From Listeria weihenstephanensis (GTDB taxonomy: Bacteria; Bacillota; Bacilli; Lactobacillales; Listeriaceae): DNA of 64,000 bases. Under the pieces are notes generated by a model. It made no database searches, was not told where the DNA came from, and worked only from the letters and a program-made list of their open reading frames with translations. The DNA is taken from NCBI RefSeq assembly GCF_003534205.1, contig NZ_CP011102.1, forward strand, positions 635,001 to 699,000, in the 5' to 3' direction. The translations under genes were made by a program, and so were the position numbers. Shown in pieces: positions 47,619-55,684 of this stretch. The number at the start of each line of letters is the position of its first letter. Within the stretch, counting starts at the first letter, position 1.

Positions 47619-47700
47619 ACTGTGTATTTTTTTGTCTTGAAATGAGAACAAAAAAATGCTGAGGTAGATTATTTTCTACCCCAACATTTATTATAGAACC

Positions 47701-47708
47701 GTTTTAAT
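47701..47708 (+). repeat. Target-site duplication, right copy
   Basis: GTTTTAAT, identical to 46259-46266. Confidence 0.95.
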
Positions 47709-48143
47709 TTGATGAAGGAAAACTCGGAGGCTTATGCAACGTTAGGTAAGTTGGATACGTTAGGTCGGGAGAGCAGTATTCCAAAGAAATTACAAGAATT
47801 GATTAAAATTTATGCGTCTAGCTTGAACCATTGTGCGTTTTGTATTGATATGCATACGAAAGAGGCATTGGAGAACGGAGAGTCGATCCAACGTGTTGTG
47901 GGTGTAAATGCGTGGCGTGAGGCGCCGTTTTATAGTGATCAGGAACGTGTTGTCTTGGAGCTAGTGGAGGAAGTGACGTTTATTCATCAGCACGGGGTTT
48001 CTGATGCGGTGTATTCGGAACTCGAGAAACATTATGATGAGAAACAAATTGGTGAGTTGTACTTGCTGATTGCGACGATTAATGCATATAATCGACTTGG
48101 AATCATGAGCCAGCTTCAACCGAAAGAGGATAAGTAAATAATG

Positions 48144-48181
48144 AGAGGATTTACCGTTTTTGTTGGTGAATCCTCTTTTTT
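48144..48181 (+). terminator. Terminator after the split AhpD-like gene
   Basis: AGAGGATTTACC pairs with GGTGAATCCTCT, followed by TTTTTT. Confidence 0.85.
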
Positions 48182-48185
48182 AGGC

Positions 48186-48214
48186 TTTACCTTCTATGCA
48201 AAATATGCTATCAT
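48186..48214 (+). promoter_or_regulatory. secG promoter
   Basis: TTTACC - 17 bp - TATCAT, 42 bp before ATG 48256. Confidence 0.7.
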
Positions 48215-48255
48215 AAAAGGTAGTCAAAAAGAGGACGGTTTTAGGAGGAAAGTGC

Positions 48256-48486
48256 ATGAATACAGCCTTAACAATTTTACTTGTTATTGTATCGGTATTG
48301 TTAATAATCGTAGTTGTTCTTCAACCAGGTAAGAGTAACGGGTTATCCGGAGCTATCTCTGGTGGAGCGGAAGAACTATTTGGTAAACAAAAAGCAAGAG
48401 GACTTGAGCGTATATTACATCGTACAACGATCGTTTTAGCGGTAATCTTCTTTGCAATATTGATTGCTTTAGGATTTTTCTTGTAA
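48256..48486 (+). CDS. secG: Preprotein translocase subunit SecG
   Basis: A 76-residue membrane protein of the SecYEG channel. Two transmembrane helices (about 4-22 and 55-75) flank the conserved cytoplasmic loop with QPGKSNGLSGAISGGAEELFG. TAGGAGGAAA precedes ATG 48256. It has its own promoter and terminator. Confidence 0.96.
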   Translation: MNTALTILLVIVSVLLIIVVVLQPGKSNGLSGAISGGAEELFGKQKARGLERILHRTTIVLAVIFFAILIALGFFL

Positions 48487-48502
48487 TTTCAAAAGCGATG
48501 AC

Positions 48503-48533
48503 TCCACCCGGAAATTTTTGGGTGGATTTTTTT
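48503..48533 (+). terminator. Terminator after secG
   Basis: TCCACCC (48503-48509) pairs with GGGTGGA (48520-48526), followed by seven T. Confidence 0.88.
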
Positions 48534-48534
48534 G

Positions 48535-48780
48535 TTTGGGCGCTTCGAACGAATGCGAGTTAGCGCCCAAATATGAGTGCGAGCGGAGAGAGCATTCGAT
48601 CATTAGTGTCCGCAGAACATGACGGAACTATAGATACAGATCCTTAGACACCAAACGATTGCATTTGATTTGTGTAGAGCAACATGCAGATTCTACATAA
48701 AGAGACACTTTCGCGGTCATTGAATGCAAACTTATCGTTGGAACGTCTTTTGGGACATCTTAAACTTGATTCCCCCCAGC
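48535..48780 (+). ncRNA. Highly structured non-coding region between secG and est
   Basis: No gene is seen. The stretch can fold into several stems: TTTGGGCGCT / AGCGCCCAAA (48535-48571, perfect 10 bp), GTGTC / GACAC (48606-48651), TGTAGA / TCTACA (about 48672-48696), and AACGAT..GCATT with AATGC..ATCGTT (48654-48739). It lies after the secG terminator and before the est promoter. It could be an unknown RNA or a repeat; orientation is not proven. Confidence 0.4.
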
Positions 48781-48789
48781 ACCTTCTTT

Positions 48790-48818
48790 TTGAATTTTGT
48801 GTGTGGAGACGGTACACT
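48790..48818 (+). promoter_or_regulatory. est-rnr-smpB promoter
   Basis: TTGAAT - 17 bp - TACACT, about 41 bp before ATG 48859. Confidence 0.65.
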
Positions 48819-48858
48819 GGGAGTAATGATATTTTTAGAATGAAGGAGTTTTTTTGAT

Positions 48859-49605
48859 ATGAAGATGAAGGCGCCAGAACCATTTTTATTTGAGACGGGG
48901 AAGCGTGCGGTACTTTTATTGCATGGTTTTACGGGGAGTTCAGCGGATGTCCGGATGTTGGGGCGGTTTTTGCAGGATAATAATTATACGTGTTATGCAC
49001 CGCAGTATCGTGGTCATGGGGTATCGCCTGATGTTCTTTTGACGACGGGGCCGGATGATTGGTGGCAGGATGTGCTCGCGGCGTATGATCGCTTGAAATC
49101 GCTTGGTTACGAGGAGATTGCGGTGGCTGGGCTTTCGCTTGGTGGACTTTTCTCGCTGAAGTTGGGGTATAATCGGCCGTTAAAAGGGATTGTGGCGATG
49201 AGTACGCCGACGCGGATGGATAGTTCGTCGCCGATTATTCAGGGGTTTTTGGATTATGTGCGTAATTATAAGAAGTATGAGGGTAAGACGCCGGGCGAGA
49301 TTGATGCGGAGATGTTGGCGTATAAGGACGCGCCGATGGATACGATTGCGAAATTGAAGGATGAGATTCAGGATGTTATTCCGCAAGTTGATATGATTTA
49401 TGCGCCAATTATGGTTGTTCAAGGAAAAAAAGATCAGATGGTAGATGTAAATGGGGCGGAATTGATTTATAATAAGGTAGAGTCAGATCAAAAGGAACTG
49501 AAATGGTACGAGAATTCTGGGCATGTTATTACGATTGACAAGGAAAAGGCGCAGTTGCAAGATGATATTTTGGCCTTTTTAGATACGCTTGATTGGCATG
49601 TTTAA
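48859..49605 (+). CDS. est: Carboxylesterase
   Basis: A 248-residue monoacylglycerol lipase/esterase-type hydrolase. Nucleophile Ser in AGLSLGG (about 94-99), oxyanion LLLHGFTG (about 19-26), Asp in GKKDQMVD (about 196-203) and His in SGHVIT (about 225-230) complete the triad. GAAGGAG lies 13 nt before ATG 48859. It heads the est-rnr-smpB unit seen in Listeria and Bacillus. It is paralogous to the serine-less protein at 45429. Confidence 0.93.
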   Translation: MKMKAPEPFLFETGKRAVLLLHGFTGSSADVRMLGRFLQDNNYTCYAPQYRGHGVSPDVLLTTGPDDWWQDVLAAYDRLKSLGYEEIAVAGLSLGGLFSLKLGYNRPLKGIVAMSTPTRMDSSSPIIQGFLDYVRNYKKYEGKTPGEIDAEMLAYKDAPMDTIAKLKDEIQDVIPQVDMIYAPIMVVQGKKDQMVDVNGAELIYNKVESDQKELKWYENSGHVITIDKEKAQLQDDILAFLDTLDWHV

Positions 49606-49632
49606 GTTTTACGAAGAGAGAGGAGGGAAACA

Positions 49633-51990
49633 ATGAAGAAAATTGAAGATAAGATTTTAGAGTTTATGAAGGAATCGCCGAAAAAGACGTTTTCGCTGGA
49701 TGATTTAGAGGCGGAGATGGGTTTGCAAGATGCGGATGATTTTAAGGCGATGGTGAAGTCGCTTGTGGCAATGGAAGATCGCGGAGATGTGATTCGCACG
49801 AAAAAGAATCGCTATGCGTTCCCAGAGGAGCTTGATTTTGTGAAGGGGACTTTCCGGGCGCATGAGAAGGGCTTTGGATTTGTGCTTCCTGAGGATCAAG
49901 AGCTGGATGATATTTTTATCCCGCCAACGCAAGTGAATAACGCGATGAATGGGGATATTGTTTTTGCTAATATCACGAAGATTAAGGGTGATAATTTAGC
50001 GGAGGGTATGATTCATAAAATTGTGGAGCGGAAAACGTCGCAAGTTGTTGGGACGTATATGGAAGATTTGATGGGCGATCCGATTGTGATTCCGGATGAT
50101 AAAAGGACTTTTGGACAGGTGGAAATTGATCTTGCAAGTGGTCTGAAACCTGTGGATGGTCATAAGGTTATCGTGGAATTGACGGAATACCCTGAGGGGC
50201 GTAATCGTGCGCGTGGGATTGTCAAAATGATTATTGGGCATCGGAATGATCCAGGTGTCGATATTTTGTCGATTATTCATAAGCACGGAATTCCAATTGC
50301 GTTTCCGGATGATGTGATGGAGGAGGCTAATAAAGTTCCTGCTGAAATCGCGGAGAGCGAGATTGGGGCGCGTCGTGATTTACGTGATCAGGTTATTATT
50401 ACGATTGATGGCGCGGATGCGAAAGATTTGGATGATGCTGTAACAGTGTCGCAACTTCCGAATGGCAATCATAAACTTGGCGTGCATATTGCGGATGTAA
50501 GTTCGTATGTGACGGAGGGTTCGGCGCTTGATCGTGAGGCGGCGGAGCGTGGTACGAGTGTATACTTGGTGGACCGGGTTATTCCGATGATTCCACACCG
50601 TTTGTCGAACGGGATTTGTTCGTTGAATCCACATGTGGATCGGTTTACGATGTCTTGTGAGATGGAGATTGACGACGCTGGAACGGTTGTTTCGCATGAG
50701 ATTTTTGAAAGTGTGATTAATACGACGGAGCGGATGACCTATACGGATGTCAATGATATTTTAGTGGCGGAGGATGCGGATTTGCGTGTGAAATATGCGG
50801 AAATCGTGCCAATGCTTGAGGATATGTATGCTTTATCGAAGGTTTTGAATAAGAAACGGGATGCGCGTGGAGCGATTGATTTCGACTTTAAGGAAGCGCG
50901 TGTTGTTGTGGATGAAGAGGGGCGTCCGACGGGAGTTGTGACGCGGGAACGTTCGGCTGGTGAGCGCCTAATTGAGGAGTTCATGTTGGCGGCCAATGAA
51001 TGTATCGCGGAGCATTTTTTCTGGATGCAAGTACCGTTTATTTATCGTATCCATGAAAATCCTAAGGAAGAGAAGTTGCAGCGTTTCTTCGAGTTTATTA
51101 CGAACTTTGGTTTGGTTGTGAAGGGGACGGCGAATGATGTTCATCCGCGGGCTTTGCAGCAAGTTTTGGAAGAGGTTAAGGGGAAACCAGAAGAGATGGT
51201 AGTTTCGACAATCATGCTTCGTTCGATGCAACAGGCGAAATATGATACGGCAAACTTAGGACATTTCGGTTTGTCAACGGAATACTATACGCATTTCACA
51301 TCGCCGATTCGCAGGTATCCGGATTTGATCGTACACCGCTTAATTCGCGAGTATTTGATCCATGGTGATATTGATGACGCAACGATGGCGAAATGGGCTG
51401 AACGCCTTCCTGAGATCGCAGAGCATACGTCTAAAATGGAACGTCGTGCTGTTGATGCGGAACGTGAAACGGATGAGCTGAAGAAAACGGAATATATGGT
51501 GGATCATGTTGGTGAAATTTTTAAAGGGATTATTAGTTCGGTGACGAATTTCGGCCTGTTTATTGAGTTGCCAAATACGATTGAGGGCCTTGTTCATGTG
51601 AGTACGATGAAGGATGATTATTACCAATTCCATCAAAACCAGCTTGCTATGATTGGTGAGCGTACTGGTCGGGTTTACCGCATTGGTGACGAGGTCGAGG
51701 TTGAGGTAACGAAGGTGGACGTGGATCACCGCGAAATCGATTTTGCGCTTCGTAGTCTTGGTAAGGAAACGCCTGGCTTTAAGCGGAGTAAGAAAACGGT
51801 GGAAATCTCGAAATCGTTTAAGAAAAATAAAAACCGCCCGAGTGGCGATAAGAAACGGAAGGACAACGATACCTCGCGTAAGAAAGGCAAGCAAGATGGT
51901 GGGGACGCTGGACAACCGAAGAAGAAAAAGAAAAAACCATTTTACCAAGGTGTGGCAAAGGGCACGAAGCCGAAGAAACCACGCCGTTAG
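49633..51990 (+). CDS. rnr: Ribonuclease R
   Basis: A 785-residue 3'-5' exoribonuclease that degrades structured RNA and, with SmpB-tmRNA, non-stop mRNA. N-terminal winged helix and cold-shock domains (about 1-230) precede the RNB domain with [13 protein letters not shown] (about 256-268). An S1 domain (about 625-710) and a Lys-rich tail ([11 protein letters not shown]) follow. GAGAGAGGAGGG precedes ATG 49633. It is 15 bp upstream of smpB, a functional pairing. Confidence 0.97.
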   Translation: MKKIEDKILEFMKESPKKTFSLDDLEAEMGLQDADDFKAMVKSLVAMEDRGDVIRTKKNRYAFPEELDFVKGTFRAHEKGFGFVLPEDQELDDIFIPPTQVNNAMNGDIVFANITKIKGDNLAEGMIHKIVERKTSQVVGTYMEDLMGDPIVIPDDKRTFGQVEIDLASGLKPVDGHKVIVELTEYPEGRNRARGIVKMIIGHRNDPGVDILSIIHKHGIPIAFPDDVMEEANKVPAEIAESEIGARRDLRDQVIITIDGADAKDLDDAVTVSQLPNGNHKLGVHIADVSSYVTEGSALDREAAERGTSVYLVDRVIPMIPHRLSNGICSLNPHVDRFTMSCEMEIDDAGTVVSHEIFESVINTTERMTYTDVNDILVAEDADLRVKYAEIVPMLEDMYALSKVLNKKRDARGAIDFDFKEARVVVDEEGRPTGVVTRERSAGERLIEEFMLAANECIAEHFFWMQVPFIYRIHENPKEEKLQRFFEFITNFGLVVKGTANDVHPRALQQVLEEVKGKPEEMVVSTIMLRSMQQAKYDTANLGHFGLSTEYYTHFTSPIRRYPDLIVHRLIREYLIHGDIDDATMAKWAERLPEIAEHTSKMERRAVDAERETDELKKTEYMVDHVGEIFKGIISSVTNFGLFIELPNTIEGLVHVSTMKDDYYQFHQNQLAMIGERTGRVYRIGDEVEVEVTKVDVDHREIDFALRSLGKETPGFKRSKKTVEISKSFKKNKNRPSGDKKRKDNDTSRKKGKQDGGDAGQPKKKKKKPFYQGVAKGTKPKKPRR

Positions 51991-52005
51991 AAGGGAAGAT
52001 GTAAT

Positions 52006-52470
52006 ATGCCTAAAGGTGATGGACGTTTACTAGCGCAAAATAAGAAGGCGCGTCATGATTATGCGATTGAAGAGACTTTTGAAGCTGGGATTGTGCTTCA
52101 GGGAACGGAGATCAAGTCGGTTCGTAATGCGCGCGTGAATTTGAAGGATGCCTATGCGCGAATCGATCGTGGCGAAATTTTTCTGCATAATATGCATATT
52201 AGTCCGTATGAGCAGGGAAATCGCTATAATCATGATCCGCTGCGGACGCGTAAGTTATTGCTGCACAAGAAGCAGATTAGCAAGTTGATCGGTGAGACAA
52301 AAGAGGCGGGGTACTCGATTATTCCGCTGAAAATGTATATCAAGGATGGCTATGCAAAAGTGCTGATTGGTGTGGCAAAGGGTAAGAAGAAATACGATAA
52401 GCGTCAAGATTTGAAGAGTAAAGAAGCGAAACGTGATGTGGAGCGGGCGTTTAAAGAAAGACAGCGATAA
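52006..52470 (+). CDS. smpB: SsrA-binding protein SmpB
   Basis: A 154-residue OB-fold protein that delivers tmRNA to stalled ribosomes. The N-terminal [17 protein letters not shown], the central [18 protein letters not shown] and a basic C-terminal tail ([18 protein letters not shown]) are all present. GAAGGGAAGATG precedes the start. It is followed by a TPR membrane protein and then ssrA. Confidence 0.97.
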   Translation: MPKGDGRLLAQNKKARHDYAIEETFEAGIVLQGTEIKSVRNARVNLKDAYARIDRGEIFLHNMHISPYEQGNRYNHDPLRTRKLLLHKKQISKLIGETKEAGYSIIPLKMYIKDGYAKVLIGVAKGKKKYDKRQDLKSKEAKRDVERAFKERQR

Positions 52471-52550
52471 GATTTGAAGCCAAATAAGTATGTAGGAGAA
52501 TGCATATTTGTTTGGCTTTTTTAGCAGATTTTTTTAGGGAGCGTGTGAAA

Positions 52551-54458
52551 ATGATTTCAACTAGAATTATGAAGTTTGAAGCGTTGATGAAGCTTGTTGA
52601 TAGTGGGGAGATTGCGGCGGCTCGGGAATTGGCGACGAGTTATGTGGAAGCGCAACCACGAGGGTTTATGGGATATTTGTGCTGGACGTATGTGGCTTTT
52701 TTTGGTGATCGTGATCTGGATGTGGCAAATGGATATCTTGAGGAGACGTTGCGATGGGATCCACGTTGTGAGGAAGCGATACATTTAGGTGTGCTGATTT
52801 GGGCTGGGCGCGATGATGCGAAGGAGAAATATTATATTGAACAAGGGATGCGTTATGCGACGCGTGAGGCTTTTTATCCGTATCGGATGGGGCTATTGCT
52901 TGAGAAACAGAGTTTGAAAGAAGCGGCAATTTATTTTGAAAAAGCGGCCGTTTTAGGTTCGCGAGATGCGGAGTATGTTGGAAAATATGCTGTCGTGATG
53001 GATAAACTCGGTCAGAAAAAAGTGGCGCGGGAGTATTTGAAACGAGCGCTGGGACTTGATCCAAACCACGTGGAGAATGTTCGTAGATTGGCGCAATTGA
53101 GTTATGAAGTGGGCGATTTTAAAGTAGCTCGTGATTTGTCGGAGCAAGCTTTAGCATTGGCGCCAAATGATTCTGAGGCACAGAGGTTAGTACGGCAAGC
53201 TTATCCGACTCGAAATTGGCTCGTGGCGTTAGTTCGGCGAATCGGACTATTTTTTGCAATGCTATTTCGTGGGCGAATGACAACGGCTAAAATGAATACG
53301 AGCTTTGTTATTGGGATGATAATCGTGTGTTTGCCGCTGTTTTTAATTAGTAATGATGTGGCTAAGGTTACGATTGTAATTGTTTTTATCATGTTGCTCG
53401 CCTCATTAGTTTTGAGCAGCATAATCGTGGCGAGGCGCCAGCTCGGAGCAGCGGTTATTGCAAAACCAAAACCAGCCCAAGTTATTGATAAGCCAGTAAT
53501 AATAAAAGATGAACCCGCAAAAGTTAAGGTGGAGAAGGCTGAACCGATAGTGGAAGTGCGGAATCAAGAGGTAAATAAACCGCTATCAAAGGTACAAGCA
53601 ACTAATAAAAAAATAAGCCCAAAAATTATCATCATTCCGTTTGTGATCTTAGGGTTTATAGGATTCTGGAATATGGCAAATGACTCTAGTAATGATGAAT
53701 TTTTCAGTGATTCTGATGATTCTTATGAAGAGTTTGGGGATGGTTCTGAGGAGATTTCTAATTTTACCGCAGTTCAAGATAGCGTTTCCGAGGATATGTA
53801 TGAACCAGATGATGCATTAGTTGATCCTTTTTTTCAAGAGGAGTTTGTAGAATTAATGGAGGACTCCGATTTGAAGGAGCAATTCCGAGCTGGTATAACA
53901 TCTGATTTTTTTGATGATGGTGAGCGTCAATATATTAAGGTTGTGGATGACGAGGACAAGTTGTTGTTTATCGCAGCGTTTCAAGATTACATGTTGCAAA
54001 AAATTTATGGTGCTGGATGGGATGATACCGAAGTTGGGAAGTCAGATTACCAAGCTATAATAGGCTTATTTGATGAGGAGTTTGATACGGGGAATGGAAT
54101 ACTAGATAAAGCACATCTTAAATTGATTCAAAGTGGTGTCGCAAATGAAAATGTTGAGACGCAGAGATCGCTGGTAGAGACATTTTTAGATAGTGAATTC
54201 CAAGATGCATTTTTTGCAATAGTTGAGAATACGAATGTGAAGGAGCGTTTTGTTTCGAGTGTTGATTTTGTTTATATGAATGATGGAGATTATCACTATA
54301 TTCAGATGCTGGATGGTGGCGGAGAAGTAACAGGCATTGCCCAGTTCGATAACGACTTATTGATTTACATGTATGGCGATGGATGGGGCCAGAGTATCGA
54401 TGACGAAGAGCGCTATATGGAATTATTGGATGCATTTAATGTACAAGGTGAAGAGTAA
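52551..54458 (+). CDS. TPR-repeat membrane protein of unknown function
   Basis: About 635 residues. TPR-type helical repeats fill residues 1-225 (e.g. GKYAVVMDKLGQKKVAREYLKRALGLDP). Two transmembrane helices follow (about 250-300), then a charged linker and a third helix near 360-380. The acidic C-terminal domain (about 390-635) contains two similar halves (DLKEQFRAGITS..., NVKERFVSSVDF...). The start at 52551 follows GGGAGCG; the frame extends to 52500 without a ribosome site. It interrupts smpB-ssrA. It could scaffold a membrane complex; no function can be named. Confidence 0.68.
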   Translation: MISTRIMKFEALMKLVDSGEIAAARELATSYVEAQPRGFMGYLCWTYVAFFGDRDLDVANGYLEETLRWDPRCEEAIHLGVLIWAGRDDAKEKYYIEQGMRYATREAFYPYRMGLLLEKQSLKEAAIYFEKAAVLGSRDAEYVGKYAVVMDKLGQKKVAREYLKRALGLDPNHVENVRRLAQLSYEVGDFKVARDLSEQALALAPNDSEAQRLVRQAYPTRNWLVALVRRIGLFFAMLFRGRMTTAKMNTSFVIGMIIVCLPLFLISNDVAKVTIVIVFIMLLASLVLSSIIVARRQLGAAVIAKPKPAQVIDKPVIIKDEPAKVKVEKAEPIVEVRNQEVNKPLSKVQATNKKISPKIIIIPFVILGFIGFWNMANDSSNDEFFSDSDDSYEEFGDGSEEISNFTAVQDSVSEDMYEPDDALVDPFFQEEFVELMEDSDLKEQFRAGITSDFFDDGERQYIKVVDDEDKLLFIAAFQDYMLQKIYGAGWDDTEVGKSDYQAIIGLFDEEFDTGNGILDKAHLKLIQSGVANENVETQRSLVETFLDSEFQDAFFAIVENTNVKERFVSSVDFVYMNDGDYHYIQMLDGGGEVTGIAQFDNDLLIYMYGDGWGQSIDDEERYMELLDAFNVQGEE

Positions 54459-54497
54459 TCGCTGTAAAAAATCAAACAACGCGCAATTGGCTTTAAC

Positions 54498-54526
54498 TTG
54501 CCATTCGTAGGCCAATCGTGTATAAT
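54498..54526 (+). promoter_or_regulatory. Promoter upstream of ssrA
   Basis: TTGCCA - 17 bp - TATAAT. It lies about 195 bp before mature tmRNA, so the precursor would carry a long 5' leader that includes a motif (54681-54703) shared with 44422-44444. Confidence 0.65.
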
Positions 54527-54680
54527 ACTAGTTACTGTCACGTTTGGTGTTTTGAAAAAGAAACATTTTTCTCGTGGTACACTGATCTTAACTCTAAATT
54601 ATGCAGAATCACGGAACCTATCTTTTGGGTAGAACGAAGATTATGCTTTAAACAAATTGAGCGAAAGCGTTTGTATTCAG

Positions 54681-54703
54681 CGAGCGGTTGTCGCCAATAT
54701 ACT
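54681..54703 (+). repeat. Repeated 23-bp motif in the ssrA leader
   Basis: CGAGCGGTTGTCGCC and the following AATATACT match 44422-44444 with two differences. The motif also resembles the GAGCGTTTGTCG hairpin arm in the pgk-tpiA repeat at about 38867-38878. Confidence 0.55.
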
Positions 54704-54724
54704 AGGAGTAAGCTCTATTATCAC

Positions 54725-55089
54725 GGGGACGTTACGGATTCGACAGGGATAGTTCGAGCTTGGATTGCGAGTCGGGGGGATCGGCCTCGTTACAAACGTC
54801 AAAGCCAATAATAACTGGCAAAACTAACAACAACCTAGCTTTCGCTGCGTAAAAACAGTCGATAGCTGATCCTCCGTGCATCGCCCATGTGCTACGGTAA
54901 GGGTCTCAAATTAAGTGGGATACGATTCTAAGTCTCCGTCTGGGGCTGCGAAAAAGAGACCAATCAGACTAGCTGTATGGAAGCCTGTTGTCGGGCTGAT
55001 GTATATGCGAAACTCTAATACGACGACTACGCTCGTAGAAGTCTAAGTGCCGTTATTTCTGGACGTGGGTTCGACTCCCACCGTCTCCA
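54725..55089 (+). ncRNA. ssrA: Transfer-messenger RNA (tmRNA)
   Basis: The tRNA-like ends GGGGACG (54725-54731) and CGTCTCC (55082-55088) pair, and the T-arm GGGTTCGACTCCC is at about 55066-55078. The tag reading frame (54817-54852) encodes GKTNNNLAFAA, so the added tag is probably (A)GKTNNNLAFAA. The LAFAA end is a ClpXP/ClpAP-type degron. CCA is not encoded. It works with SmpB (52006) and RNase R (49633). Confidence 0.96.
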
Positions 55090-55125
55090 TTTTTGGAAGT
55101 TTAAAGAAGAATATTGTTTAACTAG

Positions 55126-55172
55126 AAACTCCCCTTAAAGCCTTGATAAAAACGTTTTAAGGGGAGTTTTCT
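55126..55172 (+). terminator. Terminator after ssrA
   Basis: AACTCCCCTTAAA pairs with TTTAAGGGGAGTT, followed by TTCTGTTT. Confidence 0.88.
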
Positions 55173-55272
55173 GTTTCTGGGAAAAGGATAGAACGTCATA
55201 GTGATGAAAAAAACATCAGGATATTTTCGGATCAATTTTATCCATTGTTCAATTGTAAGGAGCAATAAAAAG

Positions 55273-55301
55273 TTGTGATATTGTTCGCAGGGTGTTATAC
55301 T
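55273..55301 (+). promoter_or_regulatory. Promoter of the antisense antitoxin RNA
   Basis: TTGTGA - 17 bp - TATACT; transcription would start near 55308. Confidence 0.75.
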
Positions 55302-55307
55302 TGTGGT

Positions 55308-55366
55308 AGAAGTTTATAGCGTGTTAATAAAAAGCCCACAAGCCTTATCACCTTGTGGGCTTTCTT
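55308..55366 (+). ncRNA. Antisense RNA antitoxin of an Fst/par-type system (predicted)
   Basis: A short RNA of about 60 nt is expected between the promoter at 55273-55301 and the shared terminator. Its 5' part contains GTTTATAGCGTGT (55312-55324), which is repeated at 55485-55497 on the same strand. It is thus complementary to the start region of the toxin mRNA. This matches RNA II of the E. faecalis pAD1 par locus. Confidence 0.8.
55329..55366. terminator. Bidirectional terminator shared by toxin mRNA and antitoxin RNA
   Basis: The stem GCCCACAAG (55334-55342) / CTTGTGGGC (55352-55360) has T-rich sequence on its 3' side on both strands. Confidence 0.88.
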
Positions 55367-55371
55367 GTCGC

Positions 55372-55500
55372 CTAAAATCTTTCTAATAACCAATTGACAA
55401 GAGCTAATACAATTCCAATAACTAGAGGGGTTATCAAGTCCCTCATGAAAAACTGATCTCGCTCTTGTCGTCTTTTCTTGTATCGTTTATAGCGTGTCAT
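55372..55500 (-). CDS. Fst-family type I toxin (42 aa)
   Basis: A 42-residue membrane peptide. A basic N-terminus (MTRYKRYKKRRQERDQF) precedes the Fst-type helix DLITPLVIGIVLALVNWLLE with the family's P-x3-G and W-L pattern. AAGGAGGTG (55514-55506) lies 5 nt before ATG 55500. GCGTGT upstream pairs with ACACGC just after the start codon, so the ribosome site is folded away in the mRNA. The 5' end can form an AAAAAAGT / ACTTTTTT hairpin. An antisense RNA and shared terminator complete the locus. In the family, overexpression damages membranes and nucleoids. Confidence 0.87.
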   Translation of the reverse strand: MTRYKRYKKRRQERDQFFMRDLITPLVIGIVLALVNWLLERF

Positions 55501-55556
55501 GTTCGCACCTCCTTCACGTTGGGTACACGCGAAAAAAGTGGGATGGCGACTTTTTT

Positions 55557-55565
55557 AGTATAGCA
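55557..55565 (-). promoter_or_regulatory. Extended -10 promoter of the toxin mRNA
   Basis: On the minus strand TGC-TATACT (TATACT at 55562-55557). No good -35; the TGn extension could compensate. Transcription would start near 55550. Confidence 0.65.
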
Positions 55566-55631
55566 TGATTTATCAAATTTGGATTTTATGGAAAAATGGA
55601 ATTTGACGTTTTTGACGTTATTATACAATAC

Positions 55632-55679
55632 AAAAAAGCATTGGGAATTGGTTTTTACACCAGTTTCCAATGCTTTTAT
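55632..55679 (-). terminator. Terminator of the permease gene
   Basis: AAAAGCATTGG pairs with CCAATGCTTTT across an internal hairpin; on the minus strand a TTTTTT run follows. Confidence 0.85.
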
Positions 55680-55684
55680 AGCTG

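Larger units (their letters stand above)
46267..47700 (-). mobile_element. Intact ISL3-family insertion sequence (1434 bp)
   Basis: The terminal inverted repeats are imperfect. Left 46267 reads GGCTCTTTGTCAATTGTTGG; the right end, read inward from 47700, is GGTTCTATAATAAATGTTGG. An 8-bp direct repeat flanks it, as ISL3 elements make. It holds one transposase gene on the minus strand. A second, decayed end of a related copy is at 338-478. Confidence 0.95.
46249..48137 (+). pseudogene. AhpD-like carboxymuconolactone decarboxylase family gene, split by an IS
   Basis: The gene starts at ATG 46249 with AGAGGGG upstream and reads MSARFN up to 46266. The ISL3 element (46267-47700) and the second target copy follow. 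The frame resumes exactly at 47709 (LMKENSEAYATLGK...) to 48137. Without the IS and one 8-bp copy the protein has about 149 residues. The redox motif CAFCIDMH (about 60-67 in the intact protein) marks an AhpD-type peroxidase-like fold. A TTG/ATG at 47709/47712 could restart translation, but no ribosome site is seen there. Confidence 0.9.
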
